From the NCBI GenBank assembly GCA_022508375.1, contig JAFLVJ010000004.1:1-64000 (forward strand): DNA of 64,000 bases, given 5' to 3'. This stretch comes from Clostridiales bacterium. GTDB lineage: Bacteria; Bacillota; Clostridia; Christensenellales; CAG-314. Both the position numbers and the translations under genes were made by a program. Positions 8,538 through 18,114 of this stretch are shown here, in pieces (within the stretch, counting starts at the first letter, position 1; each line of letters starts with the position of its first letter). The notes beneath the pieces are model-generated. The model was not told where the DNA came from and made no database searches. It saw nothing but the letters and a program-made list of their open reading frames with translations.

Positions 8538-9755
8538 ATGAAAGTTGCGGTAATAGGCGGTGGGCCTGCCGGAATGATGTCGGCAATAACAGCCGCCGAC
8601 AATGGGGCGGAGGTCACACTCTTTGACAAAAACGAAAAGCTTGGTAAAAAGCTGTACATAAGTGGTAAAGGTCGTTGTAATCTTACAAACGATTGTTCTG
8701 CGCGCGATTTTTTTCAAAACGTTGTAAGTAATCCCAAGTTCTTATTTGGTGCAATAAACAAATTCGCGCCGCAAGATGCGGTGGAGTTTTGTACATCTCG
8801 CGGACTTCAACTCAAGACGGAACGCGGTAATAGGGTATTTCCTGTGTCGGATAAATCAAGTGACGTGATAAAGCTATTTGTCGCTGAATTATCCCGAAAA
8901 GGCGTAAAAGTTTGCTTAAATAGCGAAATTACTGGTTTACAATGCCAAGAAAGCGGCTTTTTATTAACTACTATTACAGACATGCTATATTTTGACAGGG
9001 TAATAGTCGCAACGGGCGGTGTGAGCTACAGCGCAACGGGTAGCACGGGAGATGGATACAAATTCGCCCGTCAACTTGGGCATAGTATAGTGGAGTTAAA
9101 GCCTGCATTGTGTCGGATATTATGCAAAGGCGTAAAGCAACTTGAGGGGCTATCACTCAAGAACGTTACTTTGTCGTTAACGAGCAACGGCAAAACCATT
9201 GCAAGCGAATTCGGCGAAATGCTTTTTACCGACGACGGCGTTAGTGGTCCGACAGCGCTTTCCCTTTCCTCACGTATCAACAGGTTGCCGAAGGGGGACT
9301 ATTCCGTGTCAATCGACTTGAAGCCTGCGCTGGATTCGGAAAAACTAGACGCCCGTTTGCTCAGAGATTTTTCCGAAAAAATGAACAAGGATTTTGTTAA
9401 TTCGCTTGACTCACTGTTGCCTGAGAGGTTAATAAAAATAGTTGCGCAGCGTAGTGGTATTCCTTTTGATAAAAAAGTGCATCAAATAACTACTGCCGAG
9501 CGTTTTAAATTGGCAGATGTAATCAAGAATCTGGATTTTCCGTACGTTGGCTTAGATAATATAGAATATGGCATTGTGACGGCAGGTGGAGTGGATGTTA
9601 AGGAAATCAATCCATCTACAATGGAAAGTAAGCTGTGCAAAGGATTGTTTTTCGCCGGCGAAGTTATGGATGTTGACGCCTACACCGGTGGATTTAACAT
9701 TCAGATAGCGCTGTCCACGGGGTACGTTGCGGGACTTTCCGCTAGCAAAATTTAA
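8538..9755 (+). CDS. HI0933-family FAD-dependent oxidoreductase
   Basis: A 405-residue flavoprotein with an N-terminal Rossmann motif (VIGGGPAGMMSA), the family signature KLGKKLYISGKGRCNLTN, the second dinucleotide motif VIVATGGVSYSATGSTGDGY, and a C-terminal FAD contact region (FAGEVMDVDAYTGGFNIQIA). The family is annotated variously as NAD(P)/FAD oxidoreductase or aminoacetone oxidase-like; the true substrate is not established. The start is the ATG at 8538 with GAAGGT upstream. Its place between rluB and aroH is common in Clostridia. Confidence 0.9.
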   Translation: MKVAVIGGGPAGMMSAITAADNGAEVTLFDKNEKLGKKLYISGKGRCNLTNDCSARDFFQNVVSNPKFLFGAINKFAPQDAVEFCTSRGLQLKTERGNRVFPVSDKSSDVIKLFVAELSRKGVKVCLNSEITGLQCQESGFLLTTITDMLYFDRVIVATGGVSYSATGSTGDGYKFARQLGHSIVELKPALCRILCKGVKQLEGLSLKNVTLSLTSNGKTIASEFGEMLFTDDGVSGPTALSLSSRINRLPKGDYSVSIDLKPALDSEKLDARLLRDFSEKMNKDFVNSLDSLLPERLIKIVAQRSGIPFDKKVHQITTAERFKLADVIKNLDFPYVGLDNIEYGIVTAGGVDVKEINPSTMESKLCKGLFFAGEVMDVDAYTGGFNIQIALSTGYVAGLSASKI

Positions 9756-9810
9756 AAATTTGTGCGTACTAAAACCTTTTAGGTTTTATTTGTATGTTAA
9801 TGGAGAATAA

Positions 9811-10161
9811 ATGGGAGTAATCAGGGGCGCAATATGCGCCGAAAACACAGTTGAAGATATATCTTGTAAATCCGTTGAGTTAATTAAGGTGATAGTTTAC
9901 GATAACGCTATTTCGCTTGACAAAATCGAAGCGATAATTTTTTCCGTGACGGAGGACCTGAATGCGTGCTACCCTGCTAAGAGCGTTCGCGAGCAGTTTC
10001 GCTTGGACAATGTGGCATTTATGTGCGTGCAGGAAATGCGCGTTCCCAATAGTTTGCCTCATTGTATTCGCGTTTCCGTATTTGTAAAAGGTCTGGCTCA
10101 AAAAAAATGCTTTCATTGTTATATCGGTCAAGCTAAAGTTTTACGTCCCGACCTGAAGTAG
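9811..10161 (+). CDS. aroH: Monofunctional chorismate mutase, AroH class
   Basis: A 116-residue protein that converts chorismate to prephenate, the branch toward Phe and Tyr. It matches the AroH fold: N-terminal GVIRGAICAENT (active-site Arg), then ATP-like helix AIIFSVTEDLNACYPAKSVRE, CVQEMRV, and CIRVSVFV, ending YIGQAKVLRPDL. It has Shine-Dalgarno GGAG upstream. In related genomes cytidylate kinase (cmk) usually follows; here plsC follows directly. Confidence 0.9.
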   Translation: MGVIRGAICAENTVEDISCKSVELIKVIVYDNAISLDKIEAIIFSVTEDLNACYPAKSVREQFRLDNVAFMCVQEMRVPNSLPHCIRVSVFVKGLAQKKCFHCYIGQAKVLRPDLK

Positions 10162-10235
10162 TTCGACGTAAATAGTCACACGTTTTAAGCATTTTTGCTC
10201 AATTTAACTATGTTTTTCCTGTTTTTGGAGGCTAA

Positions 10236-10976
10236 ATGAACAAATTTGTAGTAGGATTGATAAAATTTGCTCGGGTTCTTATTCGGCCGTTTTATCCCGT
10301 CAAAATATATGGAGACAGGGACATTCCAAACAAAAAAAGCCTTATTGTAGGTAACCACGTTTCGGGATGGGATCCGCTTATTTTTACCATGTGGACGAAA
10401 AATCTCACATCATTCGTGTACAAGGCTGAGTTTAGTAAGAGTAAGTTTCTCACTTGGGCGCTCGGTGGCATAGACTGTGTTCCCATCCGTCGCGGTGAAG
10501 TGGATATGAATGCAACCAAAAGCATACTGCGACTGTTGAAAAACGACAAAGCAATTTGTCTTTTCCCCGAAGGAACGCGCAATCCCAACGTCGATTGCTT
10601 GCAGGAGTTCAAGACGGGCGCAGCGCTGTTTGCGCTAAAGACTCAGGCTCCCATTCGTCCTTTCTACATATGGGATAAATCCAAATTTTTGCGCAAAAAC
10701 TACATGATTATCGGCGAAGAATTTACTCTTGACGAGTTTTACGGCATGCCTACCGACCGCAAAACGCTGGAATTGGCAACGGAAGTTATCAAAAACAAGG
10801 TTGACGAGTTGCGAATTCAGCTCAACGGCATATTGGACGCCCGCGGTGTTAAGCGCAGACCTCGAACAAAAAAGGAAATTGAAAAAATCAAAGCATACAA
10901 CGAAAAACAAAAAACGCTTGCAAAGCAACTTGCCGAACAGCAAGAGAGTGCTCGTTCGGACGGGGAGGGCTTGTGA
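10236..10976 (+). CDS. plsC: 1-acyl-sn-glycerol-3-phosphate acyltransferase
   Basis: A 246-residue membrane-associated acyltransferase making phosphatidic acid. It has the H-x4-D catalytic motif in NHVSGWDP, the substrate motif FPEGTR, and IRPF further on. The C-terminus (about residues 205-246) is a Lys/Glu/Gln-rich extension longer than usual. GGAGG (10226-10230) precedes the ATG. The stop overlaps the GTG start of ispH by four bases, giving translational coupling. Confidence 0.92.
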   Translation: MNKFVVGLIKFARVLIRPFYPVKIYGDRDIPNKKSLIVGNHVSGWDPLIFTMWTKNLTSFVYKAEFSKSKFLTWALGGIDCVPIRRGEVDMNATKSILRLLKNDKAICLFPEGTRNPNVDCLQEFKTGAALFALKTQAPIRPFYIWDKSKFLRKNYMIIGEEFTLDEFYGMPTDRKTLELATEVIKNKVDELRIQLNGILDARGVKRRPRTKKEIEKIKAYNEKQKTLAKQLAEQQESARSDGEGL

Positions 10977-13048
10977 AAATTTGGCTACCTAAGGAAATAG
11001 GGTTTTGCAACGGCGTATCTTCCGCTATACAAAAGGCGCTTTCGGTGGAGGGCAAGGCGTACTGCTTGGGACAGCTTGTCCACAACGCATCTGTTACCGA
11101 ATCGTTGAAGGCAAAGGGGATAGTTACCGTCAATAGTGTGGACGACGTACCGAACGGTGAAACGCTCATCATCCGAGCGCACGGTGCGCCGAAAGCGGTG
11201 TACGACCAAGCGGAGCAACGTGGTATCAGGATTGTTGACGCCACCTGTCCGTCGGTAAGGGCGGTGCAGCAAAAGGCAATGCAATACTATGCCGACGGAT
11301 ATCAAATCGTTCTTGTCGGCGACGCGTCTCACCCCGAAATTATTGGGGTAAACGGATGGTGCGACAATACCGCCATCATTTTTGACGGAAAGGGCGTTTT
11401 GGAGCTAAAAGGCGTTGAAAAGGCGCTGATTATGTTCCAAACTACCTTCGATACGCGTAATTTTGAAAAAAGTTTGCAAAATATTTCGACAGAAGGCGTT
11501 AAAACGCTTGATATATTTAATACAATTTGTTACAATACTTCACATAGACAATATTATGCTCATATGCTGTCCGCTAAGTGCGACTTGGCAATTGTAGTGG
11601 GCGACGCCAACAGTTCTAACACTAAAAGACTGTCCGAAATCGCGTCCGCCAATTGCAAAACGCTACTTACAGACGGAATCGGGTTTGAGGTTGATCTGTG
11701 TAATTGTAAAAATGCCTGTATCATATCAGGCGCATCAACTCCGCAAGAGTTGATCAAGGGGGTTTTAGAAAGAATGAGTGAAATTGCAAAAGATACCGTT
11801 GTTGAAACGGTAGTATCCGACGAAAACGTCGAGATTACTTCCGCTGAGGTAGCAACGGAAGAGAAGGTTATGGACAAAAACGAAGCGTTACTTGCAAAGG
11901 CTGTTTCCGAAATGAAAGAAGGACATCGCTACAAGCTCGGACAAAAGGTTAAATGCCGTGTTGTTCTCGTAAGCGATGACGGAGTCTATGTGAGCATTCC
12001 CAGTTCCAAGAAGGAAGGTTTCATTCCCAACGAAGAATTGGATATGGATGGGAATTATCAAGCCGTTAAAGACGAACTTAAAAAGACCATGGAAACGGGC
12101 GACGCTAACTTGGACTGTGCGGTAATTTCCTTGGATAAGGGTATAACTCTGTCCAAAAAGGTTATCGACGAAAGATTCAAGGACGACGCTTTGGTGGAAG
12201 GCATAAAGAACGGCGAAGAATTCCAAGCAGTAATGACTCGCGTTGGTAAGGAATGTCTTACCGGTAAGCTTGGCAGTTACACCGTAATAGTTCATGCTTC
12301 TCAAATCAAAATCGGCTACGTCAAGAATTTAAACGACTACGTTGGCAAGACGCTTAGACTCGTAGTTAGTGGAGCGGACAAGGTTGACGACCACAAGCGC
12401 GTAATCTTCGCAAGTCAAAAAACTATTTTGCTTGCGGAAAAGAAAGCCAAGGAAGACGAATTCTGGAACAATATCGAAGTCGGCGAAATCGTTGACGGTA
12501 AAGTTCTGCGTTTTGCTCCGTTTGGCGCGTTTGTTGACGTTCGCGGTTTTGACTGCCTTGCACACACTTCCGATCTTGCATGGGAGCGTATTGCAAATCC
12601 TGCCGAAGTTCTTGAAATCGGCAACAGCTACGAATTCGTAGTGCTTGCTCTTGACAGAGACAAGAACAGAGTTTCACTTGGATACAAACAGTTGCAACCC
12701 GAGCCTTGGGAAGTAGCTGCCGAGAAGTTCCCTGTTGGCGCAAAAGTTACGGGTAAAGTTGCTCGCATCATGCCGTTTGGCGCGTTTGTCGAGTTGGATA
12801 AGCACATTGACGGTTTGCTTCACGTAAGCAACGTGTCATGGGAATGGCTTGACGATATCAACAAGGCATTGAAGGTCGGCGACGAAATCGAAGTAATGGT
12901 TATGGAATTCGACGCTGAAAACAAGCGCATCACGTTGTCTCGCAAGGCTTTGCTTGAACAACCTCAACAACCGGCTGAGCAAGCTGAAACCGAAGTAGCA
13001 GATGCTGCCGAGGAAGAAGTTGCTTCCGACAATAAGGACGCTGAGTAA
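10973..13048 (+). CDS. ispH: IspH-ribosomal protein S1 fusion (HMBPP reductase / S1 domains)
   Basis: A 691-residue bifunctional protein. Residues 1-275 are IspH, the 4Fe-4S enzyme releasing IPP and DMAPP in the methylerythritol phosphate pathway. Cluster cysteines are in GFCNGV, DATCP and NTICYNTSHRQ; the last is usually followed by DATQ. HPE and SSNTKRL substrate motifs are present. Residues 310-670 are four S1 RNA-binding domains (KLGQKVKCRV, EEFQAVMTRV, GEIVDGKVLRFAPFGAFVDV, GAKVTGKVARIMPFGAFVEL), followed by an acidic tail. Such fusions are known in Clostridia. The start is GTG, coupled to plsC, with GGGGAGGG upstream. Confidence 0.95.
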   Translation: MKIWLPKEIGFCNGVSSAIQKALSVEGKAYCLGQLVHNASVTESLKAKGIVTVNSVDDVPNGETLIIRAHGAPKAVYDQAEQRGIRIVDATCPSVRAVQQKAMQYYADGYQIVLVGDASHPEIIGVNGWCDNTAIIFDGKGVLELKGVEKALIMFQTTFDTRNFEKSLQNISTEGVKTLDIFNTICYNTSHRQYYAHMLSAKCDLAIVVGDANSSNTKRLSEIASANCKTLLTDGIGFEVDLCNCKNACIISGASTPQELIKGVLERMSEIAKDTVVETVVSDENVEITSAEVATEEKVMDKNEALLAKAVSEMKEGHRYKLGQKVKCRVVLVSDDGVYVSIPSSKKEGFIPNEELDMDGNYQAVKDELKKTMETGDANLDCAVISLDKGITLSKKVIDERFKDDALVEGIKNGEEFQAVMTRVGKECLTGKLGSYTVIVHASQIKIGYVKNLNDYVGKTLRLVVSGADKVDDHKRVIFASQKTILLAEKKAKEDEFWNNIEVGEIVDGKVLRFAPFGAFVDVRGFDCLAHTSDLAWERIANPAEVLEIGNSYEFVVLALDRDKNRVSLGYKQLQPEPWEVAAEKFPVGAKVTGKVARIMPFGAFVELDKHIDGLLHVSNVSWEWLDDINKALKVGDEIEVMVMEFDAENKRITLSRKALLEQPQQPAEQAETEVADAAEEEVASDNKDAE

Positions 13049-13136
13049 TACTATAACGTTAAATACCGATTCTCCGAGGCTAGATCCTCCGACTGCTTCG
13101 TAGTTTACGGCAAATATAATATAAGGAGATTAAACA

Positions 13137-13391
13137 ATGACAAAACAAGAAATTATTGCTAAGTTTGGCAGAAAAGAAGGGGACACAGGTTCTCCCGAAG
13201 TTCAAATCGCATTGCTCACACAACGTATCAATCACTTGACTGAGCACTTGAGAACTCACCAAAAGGACCATCACTCCAGACGCGGATTGTTGCAAATGGT
13301 CGGTCGCAGAAAGGGCCTACTTGACTATCTCAAGCAAACTGATATTGAGAAATATCGTAAGATAATTGCAGATTTAGGACTTAGAAAATAA
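13137..13391 (+). CDS. rpsO: 30S ribosomal protein S15
   Basis: An 84-residue primary 16S rRNA-binding protein, a few residues shorter than typical. Conserved stretches are [33 protein letters not shown] and [16 protein letters not shown] lies upstream at the right spacing. The 88-base leader has an imperfect hairpin (13073-13092), a possible site for S15 autoregulation, which is inference. Confidence 0.97.
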   Translation: MTKQEIIAKFGRKEGDTGSPEVQIALLTQRINHLTEHLRTHQKDHHSRRGLLQMVGRRKGLLDYLKQTDIEKYRKIIADLGLRK

Positions 13392-13402
13392 TCTCAAAAA
13401 AC

Positions 13403-13446
13403 AAGGAGAAGGGGCTGATAACCTGAGCTCATTCTCCTTTTTTTCG
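13403..13446 (+). terminator. Terminator between rpsO and pnp
   Basis: AAGGAGAA...TTCTCCTT stem (13403-13410 with 13432-13439) ending in a T-run. Some read-through into pnp would be expected. Confidence 0.8.
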
Positions 13447-13602
13447 TTTTTTTCGGCTACAACGTTTCGCCTTTGGCAGTGTTGCGCCGTATTTTGAGTT
13501 GTCTTTAACGGAAAAGGCGCTTATTCGGTAATGTGTTTTGACACAATTACGCGTGTAAGAAAGCTTTTTCGTGGGAAATATAGAGTAAGGAGAAAAGAAA
13601 GA

Positions 13603-15744
13603 GTGAAAAAAGTAAAAAACGAACAGAAATTTAAAAAAATCGACGGCATGATCGGTAATAGACCCTATCATATCTTCGAAATGGAAATCGGTGGAAGAAC
13701 CGTATCCGTCGAAGTTGGTAAGTATGCCGAGCAAGCAAACGGTTCCGTCATGGTGACATGCGGCGAAACGGTAGTGATGACAAACGTAACGCTTGCGGCT
13801 CAGCCTCGCGACGGTATCGATTTCTTCCCTTTGGGAGTTGACTTTGAAGAAAAAATGTACTCTGTCGGTAAGATTCCCGGCGGATTTAAAAAGAGAGAAG
13901 GTAGAGCAAGCGACAAGGCAATATTGACTTCGCGCCTTATTGACAGACCCATTCGCCCCTTGTTCCCTAAGGGATTTTTGAATGACGTATCCGTAATTGC
14001 AACGGCAATGTCGGTGGAACCGGATATTCAGCCGGAAGTGTACGCTATGATGGGTAGTTCGATTGCGCTTACTATTTCCGATATTCCTTTTGCAGGACCT
14101 ACAGGTAGCGTTGTTGTTGGCTACGTTGACGGCGAATACGTAATTAACCCCAACGTTGAACAACGTGAGCGCAGCAGACTCAACCTTAACCTTGCAGGAA
14201 CGAAAGACGCTATCATGATGGTGGAAGCAGGCGCAAACGAAATTTCCGAAAAGGAAATGCTTGACGCTATCATGTTCGGTCATGAGGCTATCAAGGAGCA
14301 GTGCGAGTTTATCGAATTTATTCGCCAAGAAGTAGGCAAGCCCAAGGCGGAAATCGAACTTCATTTGCCACCTGAAGAACACGAGGCAATCGTTCGTCCA
14401 TATGCTGACGCGATGCTTACCGAAGCGCTTAAGACTTTCGACAGATACGAACGTCAGGCAAATCAGGACGCTGTTGAAAAGAAGGTAAGAGAGCATTTCG
14501 CAGAAACCAACCCTGAAGTGTTGGATTCCATCGGCGATATTCTGTACAAGATGACCAAGGAAAAGGTTCGTGCAAGAATCTTGAACGAAGGCATTCGTCC
14601 CGATGGCAGAACTCTCACGGAAATCCGTCCTATTTGGTGTGAAGCAGGTATTTTGCCTCGAGTTCACGGTAGCGGTGTGTTCACTCGCGGTATGACGCAG
14701 GTTATCACAACGGCAACCCTTGGAACAATTTCCGAAGTACAAAAGTTGGAAAATCTTGACGATAACGATACTTTCAAGCGTTACATGCATCATTACAATA
14801 TGCCCGGTTACTCAACAGGCGAAGCAAAACCGCTTCGTAGCCCCGGCAGACGTGAGATTGGTCACGGTGCTCTTGCTGAGCGCGCTTTGGAGCCGGTTAT
14901 CCCCAGCGAAGCCGATTTTCCATACGCAATCCGCACTGTATCGGAAGTTGTCAGCAGTAACGGCAGTACGTCGCAAGCAAGTATTTGCGGTTCAACGTTG
15001 GCGTTGATGGATGCAGGCGTACCAATTAAAGCTCCCGTTGCAGGTATAGCTATGGGACTTATGAAGTCTGAAGACGGTAAAAAGGTTGCGATTCTGTCCG
15101 ATATTCAAGGTCTTGAGGATTTCCTCGGCGATATGGACTTTAAGGTAGCAGGAACAACAGAAGGTATAACAGCAATTCAGATGGATATCAAGATCAAGGG
15201 CATTGACGAAAATATTTTGCGCACGGCTCTTGAACAGGCTCGTCAAGGCAGACTGTACATCCTTGAGCAAATGTTGAAGGTATTGCCCGCTCCCAGAGCA
15301 GACCTAAGCAAGTACGCGCCCAAGATTATTTCTTTCAGTATTGATCCCGACAAGATCCGCGAAGTTATAGGTAGCGGCGGAAAGGTTATCAACAAGATAA
15401 TTGACGAAACGGGCGTAAAGATTGATATTACGGATGATGGCACGGTATTTATTGCAACTGCAGATCAGGAAATGTCCGACAAGGCAAAGAAGATGATACT
15501 TGCAATTGCTAAGGATCCTGAAGTAGGCGAAGAATTTACAGGTAAAGTTGTAAGGATTCTCGACTTTGGTGCGTTTGTTGAGCTTGCTCCGGGCAAGGAT
15601 GGAATGATCCACATATCCAAGCTTGCCAAGGAACGTGTTGAAAAGGTTACCGACGTTGTCAATATTGATGATACTGTTGTTGTCAAGGTAATAAAGATTG
15701 ACGATAAGGGACGTATCGACCTCAAGTTGGTGAAAAAACTTTGA
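13603..15744 (+). CDS. pnp: Polyribonucleotide nucleotidyltransferase (PNPase)
   Basis: A 713-residue 3'-5' phosphorolytic exoribonuclease. It has two RNase PH-like domains separated by a helical linker (first: HIFEMEIGGRTVSVEVGKYAEQANGS; second: GRTLTEIRPIWCEAG, SPGRREIGHGALAERAL), then a KH domain (REVIGSGGKVINKIIDETG) and an S1 domain (FTGKVVRILDFGAFVELAPG). The open frame continues upstream to 13531. The GTG at 13603 is preferred because AAGGAGA (13588-13594) precedes it and the upstream residues do not fit the family. Confidence 0.95.
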   Translation: MKKVKNEQKFKKIDGMIGNRPYHIFEMEIGGRTVSVEVGKYAEQANGSVMVTCGETVVMTNVTLAAQPRDGIDFFPLGVDFEEKMYSVGKIPGGFKKREGRASDKAILTSRLIDRPIRPLFPKGFLNDVSVIATAMSVEPDIQPEVYAMMGSSIALTISDIPFAGPTGSVVVGYVDGEYVINPNVEQRERSRLNLNLAGTKDAIMMVEAGANEISEKEMLDAIMFGHEAIKEQCEFIEFIRQEVGKPKAEIELHLPPEEHEAIVRPYADAMLTEALKTFDRYERQANQDAVEKKVREHFAETNPEVLDSIGDILYKMTKEKVRARILNEGIRPDGRTLTEIRPIWCEAGILPRVHGSGVFTRGMTQVITTATLGTISEVQKLENLDDNDTFKRYMHHYNMPGYSTGEAKPLRSPGRREIGHGALAERALEPVIPSEADFPYAIRTVSEVVSSNGSTSQASICGSTLALMDAGVPIKAPVAGIAMGLMKSEDGKKVAILSDIQGLEDFLGDMDFKVAGTTEGITAIQMDIKIKGIDENILRTALEQARQGRLYILEQMLKVLPAPRADLSKYAPKIISFSIDPDKIREVIGSGGKVINKIIDETGVKIDITDDGTVFIATADQEMSDKAKKMILAIAKDPEVGEEFTGKVVRILDFGAFVELAPGKDGMIHISKLAKERVEKVTDVVNIDDTVVVKVIKIDDKGRIDLKLVKKL

Positions 15745-15774
15745 TGTGCTATAAATAACAGTATTTTAAATCTA

Positions 15775-15799
15775 AACTCCCCTTGTATCAAGGGGAGTT
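15775..15799 (+). other. Perfect 10-bp hairpin after pnp
   Basis: AACTCCCCTT-GTATC-AAGGGGAGTT. No T-run follows, so it may protect the pnp 3' end or act as a weak terminator. A second small hairpin (GTCACATAGTGAC) follows at once. Confidence 0.55.
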
Positions 15800-15895
15800 G
15801 TCACATAGTGACAAAAAGACAGAAATAAAAGCGGGGTAATTTTTCATTTTCGCCTAATATAATATGTTAGAGTAATATTGTATTTAGGTGAAATT

Positions 15896-16633
15896 ATGAA
15901 AGGAAAGCTCTTTACTCATGTTGTAGCGAACGTAATACTTGTGACTCTTGTTTTGGCGGTGGCTTTTGTTGGATTTGTCGGAGCGACTACCAACGTTTTT
16001 AAGAGCAATGACAATGCGCCTATATACCGCGGAAGTGGAGCAAATCAGGTTTCGCTGATGATAAACGTTTACTGGGGCACTGAATATATTGACGATATCT
16101 TGGCAATATTTGACAAGTATAACGTGGTGACCACCTTTTTCGTCGGCGGAAGTTGGGTTGCTCAATATCCGGAAATGCTTTGCAAGATTGTTTCTTACGG
16201 ACATGAAATCGGCAATCACGGTTACCACCACAAGGAACACAGCAAGTTGACCTATTCCGATAATATTAAGGAAATTGTGTCCTGCGGTAAGCTTGTTTTT
16301 GAATATACTGGCAAGAGCATGACGCTATTCGCTCCGCCCGGAGGTGACTTCGGTAATGATACCATTGTCGCGGCGCGCGACAATGGTTACAAAACAATCA
16401 TGTGGTCCCGTGATACTATCGACTGGCGTGACAAAGACAGTCAAGTGGTGTTCAATCGCGCAACGAAAGATACAAGTAGTGGCGAATTGATACTTATGCA
16501 TCCAACGGCGCATACGCGGGACGCGCTTGAAAAGATAATTAAGTACTACTTGAACAATGGTTATAGTATTGTGCCTGTAAGTACTAATATAGGAGAAATA
16601 TGGACTTCTACAAACAATACCCAAGCGGATTGA
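15896..16633 (+). CDS. Polysaccharide deacetylase-like protein (YlxY type)
   Basis: A 245-residue protein with an N-terminal membrane/signal segment (about residues 8-32) and a NodB-type deacetylase domain. The position after pnp and before an M16 protease matches ylxY of B. subtilis. The usual first motif TFDDG is replaced by MINVYWGTEYIDDIL, so the catalytic Asp is missing, as in the YlxY subgroup. The zinc-ligand motif HEIGNHGYHH and FAPPGG are kept, and LMHPT is the last motif. Deacetylase activity is therefore doubtful. The M16 gene starts 34 bases before its stop. Confidence 0.85.
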   Translation: MKGKLFTHVVANVILVTLVLAVAFVGFVGATTNVFKSNDNAPIYRGSGANQVSLMINVYWGTEYIDDILAIFDKYNVVTTFFVGGSWVAQYPEMLCKIVSYGHEIGNHGYHHKEHSKLTYSDNIKEIVSCGKLVFEYTGKSMTLFAPPGGDFGNDTIVAARDNGYKTIMWSRDTIDWRDKDSQVVFNRATKDTSSGELILMHPTAHTRDALEKIIKYYLNNGYSIVPVSTNIGEIWTSTNNTQAD

Positions 16634-17862
16634 GGCTTGTGGCAAAACAACTAAACAATTTTTATACGGTGTCGCTGGGCGTATTCGTAGGAGTGGGGTG
16701 CGTTAAGGAAGACGCCTCGACGAACGGTTATTCCCACTTTATTGAACATCTGGTATTTAAGGGTACTGACAAACGCTCGTGTTTGCAGATTTCTGAGGAA
16801 ATTGACGACATCGGCGCAAATATAAACGCATATACGTCCAAGGATTCAACTTGCTTTTACACGAAAAGTTCGTCCGAGGATATGGAAAAGTGCATGGATG
16901 TATTGTCCGATATGTACTTTAATGCTTCTGTTCCCGAGGATGAGCTTGAACGCGAAAAGGGAGTAGTGATAGAGGAAATCAAGATGTGCGAGGACACGCC
17001 GGATGACGTCAGCCAAGATCTTATCTCGCAAGCGCTGTACTATAAGCAATCTTTAGGTCAAACTATTCTCGGAAGTATTAAAAATATAAAATACTCTGAC
17101 AGGCATAGTATTCTAAATTTCAAAAATAAGCACTATATACCTACTTCGACGGTTATTTCCGTCTGCGGCAAATTCGATTTTGACGAATTGGACAAGCTTG
17201 TTGACAAATACTTCGAACAGCATTGCGACAAGAGTTTAACGTTACCTGAGCCCGAGCCACAAGTTAATTACACGTCGAAGTTTCTACATTCCTTTAAGCC
17301 GATAGAGCAATCCCACTTGCAACTTGCTTGGGGTGGCTATTCGTTAAAGGACAGCGAGCGGTGCGCTAACAATATGCTCGCATCCATTTTGGGTGGAGGG
17401 TTGTCCAGTAGATTAAACCAGGTCATTCGCGAGCAAAATGGCTTGGCGTATTCCGTTTACGCTTATCCGTCCTACTATACTAACTCCGGTACCTTCGAAA
17501 TTTATGTCGGACTAAGTCCCGAAAACAACGAAAAAGCTTGCAGCTTAATTGAACAGGAGTTGGTAAAACTACTTGATAGCGGTATTACCGAACGAGAACT
17601 TGCCCGTGCCCGTATCCAAGCTATAAATGCGTTGTACATGAACGTCGAGAGCAACATGACTCTTATGCGTTTGTACGGAAGATCTATGTTGAAGCTAAAC
17701 GAGTTGTTCAACGTCGAAAATGATATTGCTAAGTACAAGGCTGTTACGGTAGAAGATGTAAACAGCATTGCACGCCATATTTTGACTAAGCCGCATGCTT
17801 CGGCTTACGTCGGACCCAAAGTTGACGGTTACGATTGTGTGTCTAAAGTTGCTGTTAAATAA
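16600..17862 (+). CDS. M16 family zinc peptidase (MlpA/YmxG type)
   Basis: A 420-residue pitrilysin/insulinase-family protein. The inverted zinc motif HFIEH (about residues 47-51) with the downstream Glu in EKGVVIEEIKM shows an active-type peptidase. The C-terminal half contains the R/Y pair region (GLSSRLNQVIREQNGLAYSVYAY) that closes on substrate. AGGAG precedes the ATG. It overlaps the deacetylase-like gene in another frame, and the pnp-ylxY-M16 order is conserved in Firmicutes. No signal peptide is seen. Confidence 0.92.
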   Translation: MDFYKQYPSGLRLVAKQLNNFYTVSLGVFVGVGCVKEDASTNGYSHFIEHLVFKGTDKRSCLQISEEIDDIGANINAYTSKDSTCFYTKSSSEDMEKCMDVLSDMYFNASVPEDELEREKGVVIEEIKMCEDTPDDVSQDLISQALYYKQSLGQTILGSIKNIKYSDRHSILNFKNKHYIPTSTVISVCGKFDFDELDKLVDKYFEQHCDKSLTLPEPEPQVNYTSKFLHSFKPIEQSHLQLAWGGYSLKDSERCANNMLASILGGGLSSRLNQVIREQNGLAYSVYAYPSYYTNSGTFEIYVGLSPENNEKACSLIEQELVKLLDSGITERELARARIQAINALYMNVESNMTLMRLYGRSMLKLNELFNVENDIAKYKAVTVEDVNSIARHILTKPHASAYVGPKVDGYDCVSKVAVK

Positions 17863-17889
17863 TCTGTTGCGTTTTTGCCTATTTTATTT

Positions 17890-17918
17890 CGCCATGAGAG
17901 CAATTTCATGGCGTTTTT
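17890..17918 (+). terminator. Rho-independent terminator after the M16 gene
   Basis: CGCCATGA...TCATGGCG stem with an eight-base loop, followed by five T. Confidence 0.82.
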
Positions 17919-17968
17919 CTTTGTATTGAAAAAGTGAAAAATTAAGTCCATACTTTAATTTTGAATTG

Positions 17969-17997
17969 TTGATTATTTTACTATAATATAGTATAAT
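17969..17997 (+). promoter_or_regulatory. Promoter for ftsK/spoIIIE
   Basis: TTGATT (17969-17974) and TATAAT (17992-17997) with a 17-base spacer. A second TATAAT lies at 17982-17987. The gene starts 118 bases downstream. Confidence 0.6.
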
Positions 17998-18114
17998 ATA
18001 TTTTACATTGCTATTTTGCGATTGCTTGCAAATTTGATTTGTAAAGCATTGCAAGTTATACATTTTCAACAATTCATTTTACATTGAGATAAACAAGTAG
18101 GGAGGTGACTTTTT

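Noticed and set aside
9771..9787. AAAACCTTTTAGGTTTT hairpin as a terminator before aroH
   Set aside because: The stem is short and AT-rich and the T-run is only four or five, so it is too weak to call.
13429..14793. A 454-codon minus-strand frame over pnp, and a 313-codon plus-strand frame over the PadR gene (28617-29558)
   Set aside because: Both lie opposite well-supported genes and show no family resemblance or ribosome binding site.
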